This document shows, in pieces, positions 5,845 through 9,264 of a DNA stretch of 9,264 bases. Position numbers and translations under genes: made by a program. The DNA is from Hyphomicrobiales bacterium. GTDB taxonomy: Bacteria; Pseudomonadota; Alphaproteobacteria; Rhizobiales; Aestuariivirgaceae. The DNA lies in the NCBI GenBank assembly GCA_020029455.1, contig JAIBJH010000117.1:1-9264 (forward strand). The letters run 5' to 3'. Under the pieces are notes generated by a model. That model was not told where the DNA came from. It was given only the letters and a program-made list of their open reading frames with translations, and did not search any database. Position 1 is the first letter of the stretch. Every line of letters begins with the position of its first letter.

Positions 5845-7347
5845 ATGAAACGGCAAAAGATTGCAGTCCTGCTGGCAGGTTGTGCAGCGCTTGTGTTCGC
5901 CACCCTGGCGGCGCCTCCGCAGCTGCAGCTAGCGCCGCGGGCCATGGCCCAGAGCGTCGCAAGCCTGCCGAATGTTGCTGATCTTGCCGACAAGCTTCTG
6001 CCGGCGGTGGTGGAAATCTCGGTAGAGACGAAGGCACCAGATGGCTCGCCGCTGCCGGACATGCCCCAGCTTCCCGATGACTCACCCTTCAAGGATTTCT
6101 TCGAGGATTTCTTCAAGCGCCGCCAGCAGGGGCAGGGAGACGACGCGCCGTCAAATCGAACCTTAAATTCTATGGGCTCCGGCTTCATTGTCGAAGCCTC
6201 GGGTGTTGTGGTTACCAACAATCACGTTGTCGAGGGCGCGGAATCGATCCAGGTGCATCTGCAGGATGGCACGCTGCTCAAGGCCGAGCTTGTCGGCCGC
6301 GATCCCAAGACGGACATCGCGGTCTTGCGAGTCAAGCCCGATACACCGCTTCCCACGGTTTCCTTCGGTGACAGCGATACCTTGCGCATTGGCGAGTGGG
6401 TAATGGCGATCGGTAATCCCTTTGGCCTTGGAGGCTCGGTGTCGCTGGGCATCGTCTCGGCCCGGAACCGCGACATCAATGCCGGCCCCTATGATGACTT
6501 CATCCAGACGGATGCCGCCATCAACAAGGGCAATTCCGGCGGGCCGCTGTTCAGCCTCAATGGCAGTGTGGTTGGCATCAACACGGCGATCTTCTCTCCC
6601 ACGGGCGGTTCAGTCGGCATCGGCTTTTCGGTGCCCGCCAACACGGCCAAGAATGTTGTCGACCAGCTCTTGAAGTATGGTGAAACGCGCCGCGGCTGGC
6701 TCGGCGTGCGCGTACAGTCGCTCTCCGACGATCTCGCCGAGAGCATGGGCCTCGGCAAAGCCCGCGGCGCCCTTGTCGCTGATGTCACCGATGGCAGCCC
6801 CGGCAAGACCGCCGGCATCGAGGCGGGCGATGTCATCACCGAATTCAACGGCAAGCCCATCCGCGAGATGCGCGAGCTGCCACGTGCCGTGGCAGCAACC
6901 GAAATTGGCGCGAGCGTGGTGGTGAAAGCGATCCGCAAGGGCAAGGAAATGTCCTTCACAGTGACTATCGGCAGGCTTGAGGATGGCGAGAAGATCGCCA
7001 TGGCGGGGGATACCAAAAAGCCGGACGATGCGCCGGCGGTCGTCACCATTCTCGGCATGACCATGAGTTCCATCACGCCGGAGTTGCGCGACAAGTACAA
7101 GATCGATGAAAAAATGAAGGGCGCCGTCATCACTGAAGTGGCGCAGGATGGCGCCGCTGCCGAGAAAGGTCTTGAGCCCGGTGATGTGGTGCTGGAAGCC
7201 GGCGGCAAGCCCGTGGAAAGGGCCTCCGATGTTTCCGCCGCCATGGAGGCGGCTGAGAAGGCCGGCAAGACGTCCGTGTTGATCCTCGCCGCCAAGGCCG
7301 GCAAGGCGGGCGAGACCCGCTTCATAGCGCTGAAGATCAAGAAGTAG
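5845..7347 (+). CDS. degP: DegP/HtrA (Do) family periplasmic serine endoprotease
   Basis: This protease/chaperone degrades or refolds damaged envelope proteins. The 500-residue chain has an N-terminal signal peptide (basic MKRQK, hydrophobic core 6-22, likely cleavage AMA|QS after residue 35). A trypsin-like domain follows with catalytic H127 (TNNHVV), D157 (KTDIAVL) and S231 (GNSGGP). Two PDZ domains come next: about 282-376, opening with RRGWLGVRVQ and containing AGDVITEFNGKPI, and about 400-497 with PGDVVLEAGGKPV. A Phe-rich loop (FKDFFEDFFKRR, 82-93) corresponds to the regulatory LA loop. All key residues are present. The ATG at 5845 has GGAG (5830-5833) 11 nt upstream; an in-frame ATG at 5797 lies inside hairpin 2 and would bury the signal peptide. 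Downstream of hflKC, as often in alphaproteobacteria. DegQ-type naming is equally possible. Confidence 0.96.
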   Translation: MKRQKIAVLLAGCAALVFATLAAPPQLQLAPRAMAQSVASLPNVADLADKLLPAVVEISVETKAPDGSPLPDMPQLPDDSPFKDFFEDFFKRRQQGQGDDAPSNRTLNSMGSGFIVEASGVVVTNNHVVEGAESIQVHLQDGTLLKAELVGRDPKTDIAVLRVKPDTPLPTVSFGDSDTLRIGEWVMAIGNPFGLGGSVSLGIVSARNRDINAGPYDDFIQTDAAINKGNSGGPLFSLNGSVVGINTAIFSPTGGSVGIGFSVPANTAKNVVDQLLKYGETRRGWLGVRVQSLSDDLAESMGLGKARGALVADVTDGSPGKTAGIEAGDVITEFNGKPIREMRELPRAVAATEIGASVVVKAIRKGKEMSFTVTIGRLEDGEKIAMAGDTKKPDDAPAVVTILGMTMSSITPELRDKYKIDEKMKGAVITEVAQDGAAAEKGLEPGDVVLEAGGKPVERASDVSAAMEAAEKAGKTSVLILAAKAGKAGETRFIALKIKK

Positions 7348-7378
7348 CGCGCCCCGCACTGCAGATGGTCCATGCAGA

Positions 7379-7426
7379 TTGTGCATTGCACCATGATATT
7401 GTGCAGCGCACAAAAATATGCTATGC
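7379..7426 (+). promoter_or_regulatory. Paired operator-like inverted repeats and putative promoter of the DUF2934 gene
   Basis: Two inverted repeats of the form GTGC-N3-GCAC occur at 7381-7391 (spacer ATT) and 7401-7411 (spacer AGC). Both are preceded by TT, and the second is a perfect palindrome out to TTGTGC/GCACAA (7399-7413). Their centres are 20 bp apart, about two helix turns, the usual geometry for two dimers on one DNA face. A candidate -10 (TATGCT 7417-7422 or CTATGC 7421-7426) follows, and the second palindrome overlaps the matching -35 position (TTGTGC 7399-7404). The arrangement suggests a repressor site. The regulator is not identified; the TGC-N3-GCA core recalls PhaR-type sites (CTGC-N3-GCAG) but the outer bases differ. 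Confidence 0.55.
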
Positions 7427-7453
7427 GCCCCTCAAGTTCAGAGGGAATGCACC

Positions 7454-7666
7454 ATGATATCGAAAGTGTTGCGCGCGCCCGTGGCGGAAGATGCGATCCG
7501 CGCTCGCGCCTATCAGATCTGGGAAGAAGAGGGCCGCCCCGAAGGCCAGCACGAGCTTCATTGGCAGCGCGCAGTGGAGTGGCTGGCCAGCCACGTACCG
7601 GCGCCTACAAACCCCGCGCCTCGCGCCAAGGCCCCAAAAGCCAAACTCGCCCCGAAAAAGAAGTAA
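7454..7666 (+). CDS. DUF2934 family small protein
   Basis: This 70-residue cytoplasmic protein carries a short DUF2934 domain: IRARAYQIWEEEGRPEG (15-31) followed by HELHWQRAVEWL (33-44). The remainder is a Pro/Ala/Lys-rich, strongly basic tail ending in three lysines (50-70), which might bind nucleic acid or another polyanion. The function of DUF2934 proteins is unknown. The ATG at 7454 has GAGGGA (7441-7446) 7 nt upstream; an in-frame ATG at 7418 has no such site and overlaps the promoter candidate. The gene has its own upstream regulatory-looking region and is convergent with the DUF922 gene, from which a large palindrome separates it. Confidence 0.87.
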   Translation: MISKVLRAPVAEDAIRARAYQIWEEEGRPEGQHELHWQRAVEWLASHVPAPTNPAPRAKAPKAKLAPKKK

Positions 7667-7678
7667 CTGATCTCCTCC

Positions 7679-7775
7679 TCTCCTTTGGAGAGGGTGCCCC
7701 GAAGAGGCGGGAGAGGTCTCGTTGCTGAACCTCACCCGACGCTCACTTCGCTCGCGCCACCTTCTCCAAAGGAGA
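7679..7775. repeat. Large palindromic intergenic repeat between convergent genes
   Basis: The left arm 7679-7698 (TCTCCTTTGGAGAGGGTGCC) and the reverse complement of 7756-7775 agree at 18 of 20 positions. Each arm is itself nearly self-complementary (CTCC-TTT-GGAG). Further inside, GGCGGGAGAGG (7707-7717 region) matches the complement of CCTCACCCGACG (7730-7741) imperfectly, so the element can fold over about 97 bp. This GGAGAGGGTG...CCTCACCCG architecture is typical of dispersed palindromes in rhizobial genomes. It could serve as a two-way terminator for the flanking convergent genes. Its right arm encodes the 3' end of the DUF922 gene. Confidence 0.75.
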
Positions 7776-8198
7776 CTTCACTTTCGCGACGGCCCGCCTT
7801 GTTTCAGCGCTTCTGCTACGGCGGTGGCCTTCCTCATGAGTGTGTAGATAGGCAACGAAGCTCTTCCACTTGGAAAGTGTCGACTTTGGCAGCGAAGCCG
7901 ACTTCACATGCTGCGGCAGATTGAAGATGTAAGCCGCTGATGTTGCAAAGCTTGTGTAGCGGCAGCCCTCCTTGCCCTCAGCCGTTTTCTTGTCAGTCTT
8001 GGTGGCAATCATGGTGAAGGCGAAGGTGGCGTTACGCGCAATCTTGGGAGACGTTTTCTTGATGCTGTCATAGACCGCCACAGCATTGCTGCCGGTCACC
8101 GGATAATAGGCGACGGAGGATTTTTCCTTGGCAAGGGCGGGCGAAGCCAGCATCAGGAGTATCGCTGCAAGCACCGCGTGGAAATGTCTGGCTGGCAT
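7743..8198 (-). CDS. Secreted DUF922-like protein with HEEGH motif, C-terminus encoded by a repeat
   Basis: The 151-residue precursor has a clear signal peptide (MPARHFHAV, hydrophobic core 8-18, likely cleavage ALA|KE after residue 23). Its body resembles the DUF922 family, annotated as putative secreted Zn-dependent proteases: YYPVTGSNAVAVYDSI (31-46), a single Cys at 79, a FNLPQHVK strand (92-99), WKSFVAYLHTHEEGHRR (111-127) and the metalloprotease-like motif H121-E-E-G-H125. I recall family members continuing well past HExxH; here only 26 residues follow. The last 11 (KSPLEKVARAK) and the TGA are encoded by the palindromic repeat arm. The gene may therefore be truncated and possibly inactive. 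The ATG at 8198 is chosen for the signal peptide; the ribosome site is weak, and an extension to 8396 would run into clpP. Confidence 0.75.
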   Translation of the reverse strand: MPARHFHAVLAAILLMLASPALAKEKSSVAYYPVTGSNAVAVYDSIKKTSPKIARNATFAFTMIATKTDKKTAEGKEGCRYTSFATSAAYIFNLPQHVKSASLPKSTLSKWKSFVAYLHTHEEGHRRSRSAETRRAVAKVKSPLEKVARAK

Positions 8199-8367
8199 GA
8201 CCCGGCCATGGCGGCGAGATGGGCTAAAGTCAATCAGCAAGCTCCGGAAATCCCCGCAATTTGCTGGCCCTTCCACTTTCGGCAAGCGTCTCCTATCTAT
8301 GTGAGCCAGTCCAAAGTGATTCACGCTGCTTCCGCCAACCGGACGGGGGTACCAATCCGGAGAACCT
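8199..8367. other. Divergent intergenic region, DUF922 gene / clpP
   Basis: About 170 bp must hold promoters in both directions. On the plus strand TATCTA (8295-8300) is a possible -10 for clpP, but the -35 position 17 bp upstream (TTCCAC) is poor. I see no strong hairpin, repeat or small ORF with a ribosome site. The only firm element is the clpP Shine-Dalgarno GGAGA at 8359-8363. Confidence 0.4.
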
Positions 8368-9000
8368 ATGCCGACCTTTAAATCCACCGCGCCCACAGCC
8401 GCCTTCTGGCCTTCCGTTATCCAGCAGGAAGCCCGCGGCGAGCGCGTCTATGACCTTCCTTCGCGCCTCTTGCGCGACCGCATCATCTTCGTCACCGGCC
8501 AGGTGGAAGACACCATGGCCTCTTCCGTCTGCATGCAGCTCCTCTTCCTTGAGGCGGAGAACCCCAAGAAGGAAATCTCCATGTACATCAACTCGCCGGG
8601 CGGCGTGGTGACATCGGGACTTTCGATCTACGACACCATGCAGTTCATCCGCTGCCCGGTCTCCACCATCGTCATGGGCCAGGCGGCTTCCATGGGCTCA
8701 CTGCTTGCTGTCGGCGGCACCAAGGACATGCGCTATGCGCTGCCCAATGCTTCGATCATGGTGCACCAACCCTCAGGCGGCTTCCAAGGCCAGGTGACCG
8801 ATATCATGATCCATGCGAGGAACGTCGAACGTATCAAAAAGCGCCTCAACGAAATCTATGTGAAGCACACCGGCCGCACCATCAAGGAGGTCGAGGACGC
8901 GCTCGAACGTGACAATTTCATGACCGCCGAAGAAGCGCTCAAATTCGGCCACATTGACAAAATCATTGAGCATCGCCCGATGCCCGACGAGGAGAAATAA
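8368..9000 (+). CDS. clpP: ATP-dependent Clp protease proteolytic subunit
   Basis: ClpP forms the double-heptamer serine peptidase chamber used by ClpX and ClpA, in the cytoplasm. The 210-residue chain has the complete catalytic triad: S108 in GQAASMGS, H133 in IMVHQPSGG and D182 in ERDNFMTAEEA. It also has SPGGVVTSG (76-84), the YDLPSRLLRDRIIF (28-41) entry region and ENPKKEI (64-70). The short N-terminus before IQQEARGERVYD is likely a propeptide; its Val17-Ile18 region aligns with the processing zone of other ClpPs. GGAGA (8359-8363) lies 4 nt before the ATG at 8368. The clpX gene starts 222 bp downstream, far enough for its own promoter, as known in other alphaproteobacteria. Sequence and length are ordinary for a main rhizobial ClpP. 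Confidence 0.99.
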   Translation: MPTFKSTAPTAAFWPSVIQQEARGERVYDLPSRLLRDRIIFVTGQVEDTMASSVCMQLLFLEAENPKKEISMYINSPGGVVTSGLSIYDTMQFIRCPVSTIVMGQAASMGSLLAVGGTKDMRYALPNASIMVHQPSGGFQGQVTDIMIHARNVERIKKRLNEIYVKHTGRTIKEVEDALERDNFMTAEEALKFGHIDKIIEHRPMPDEEK

Positions 9001-9122
9001 AGAAGCGCAATAACAATGACTTATGACGGCACATGGTGCGCTTACCACACCCGCAAGGAATGTTTAACGCAATCGGGCGCAAGCTGGATTTGAGTCGCAA
9101 GGCCTTGCTATAAGTCGTTGGA

Positions 9123-9206
9123 GGCACATGCGGTTCTTGCGTGTGTGCCGAAAGTTGCGTGATGTAAAGCATTGCGTACGGAGTACGGGCGCCGGGTCTG
9201 GCGCCC
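9123..9206 (+). promoter_or_regulatory. clpX upstream region with two stem-loops
   Basis: Stem-loop A is GGCACATGCG (9123-9132) / CGTGTGTGCC (9140-9149), 10 bp including two G-U pairs, loop 7 nt. Stem-loop B is GGGCGCC (9187-9193) / GGCGCCC (9200-9206), 7 bp all G-C, loop 6 nt, ending 4 nt before the clpX ribosome site. Neither is followed by a T-run, so they do not look like intrinsic terminators. TATAAG (9109-9114) could be the -10 of a clpX promoter, putting the transcript start near stem A, but I find no good -35 at normal spacing. The rest of 9001-9122 shows nothing clear. Confidence 0.45.
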
Positions 9207-9222
9207 CAATGAGGAAGAACAC

Positions 9223-9264
9223 ATGAGCAAGTCATCGTCAGGCGAGAGCAAGAACACCCTCTAT
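9223..9264 (+). CDS. clpX: ATP-dependent Clp protease ATP-binding subunit ClpX, 5' fragment
   Basis: Only the first 14 codons are inside the window, reading MSKSSSGESKNTLY. The GxSKNTLY ending immediately precedes the zinc-binding CSFCGKSQ domain in rhizobial ClpX, and position after clpP fits. ClpX is the AAA+ unfoldase that feeds substrates, including tmRNA-tagged proteins, to ClpP. GAGGAAG (9211-9217) lies 5 nt before the ATG. The zinc domain and ATPase core are beyond the window edge, so integrity cannot be judged. Confidence 0.94.
   Translation, partial: MSKSSSGESKNTLY

Noticed and set aside
6489..7413. Two long minus-strand frames opposite degP
   Set aside because: Both are antisense to the PDZ region of degP, which has complete and well-ordered motifs.
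7372..7728. Plus-strand frame of 118 codons overlapping the DUF2934 gene
   Set aside because: It is out of frame with the recognisable DUF2934 domain, starts inside the operator-like repeats and ends in the palindrome.
9003..9043. AAGCGC / GCGCTT pair after clpP as a terminator
   Set aside because: Only 6 bp with a 29-nt loop and no T-run; too weak to call.

Overview
The window looks like a chromosomal segment of an alphaproteobacterium, most likely order Hyphomicrobiales (Rhizobiales). The evidence is a circularly permuted two-piece tmRNA of the alphaproteobacterial type, the hflK-hflC-DUF2065-degP order, and a clpP followed by a clpX whose N-terminus (MSKSSSGESKNTLY) is of rhizobial type. 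Small alphaproteobacterial families (DUF2853, DUF2934, DUF922) and intergenic palindromic repeats of rhizobial style point the same way. I see no phage, transposase, CRISPR array or other mobile-element gene.

Layout. (1) Positions 1-205, minus strand: ssrA (tmRNA), cut by the window edge inside the tag reading frame. (2) 373-739: a DUF2853 gene closed by a strong intrinsic terminator. (3) 762-3382: a tight four-gene unit, thyA - CPBP intramembrane protease - GNAT acetyltransferase - folA. The junctions are 1 nt, ATGA overlap and ATGA overlap, so the two folate/dTMP enzymes are co-expressed with a membrane protease and an SSAT-like acetyltransferase. (4) 3385-3444: a palindromic repeat. (5) 3519-5705: hflK - hflC - DUF2065 (yjeT-like). 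(6) 5705-5818: a double-hairpin repeat, then degP/htrA (5845-7347). (7) 7379-7666: two operator-like inverted repeats and a small DUF2934 gene. (8) 7679-7775: a large palindrome between two convergent genes. It also encodes the last residues of the DUF922 secreted-protein gene (7743-8198, minus). (9) 8368-9264: clpP and the start of clpX.

Functional picture. ThyA makes dTMP from dUMP and releases dihydrofolate, and FolA reduces that back to tetrahydrofolate. HflK/HflC form the inner-membrane SPFH complex that modulates FtsH. DegP is the periplasmic protease/chaperone. ClpXP degrades, among other substrates, proteins tagged by tmRNA, which is encoded about 8 kb away. The window is therefore rich in protein quality control (tmRNA, CPBP protease, HflKC, DegP, ClpP, ClpX). 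I find no convincing new multi-gene system. The points most worth checking are the DUF922 C-terminus encoded by a repeat, the paired inverted repeats before the DUF2934 gene, the folded clpX leader and the repeat elements themselves.
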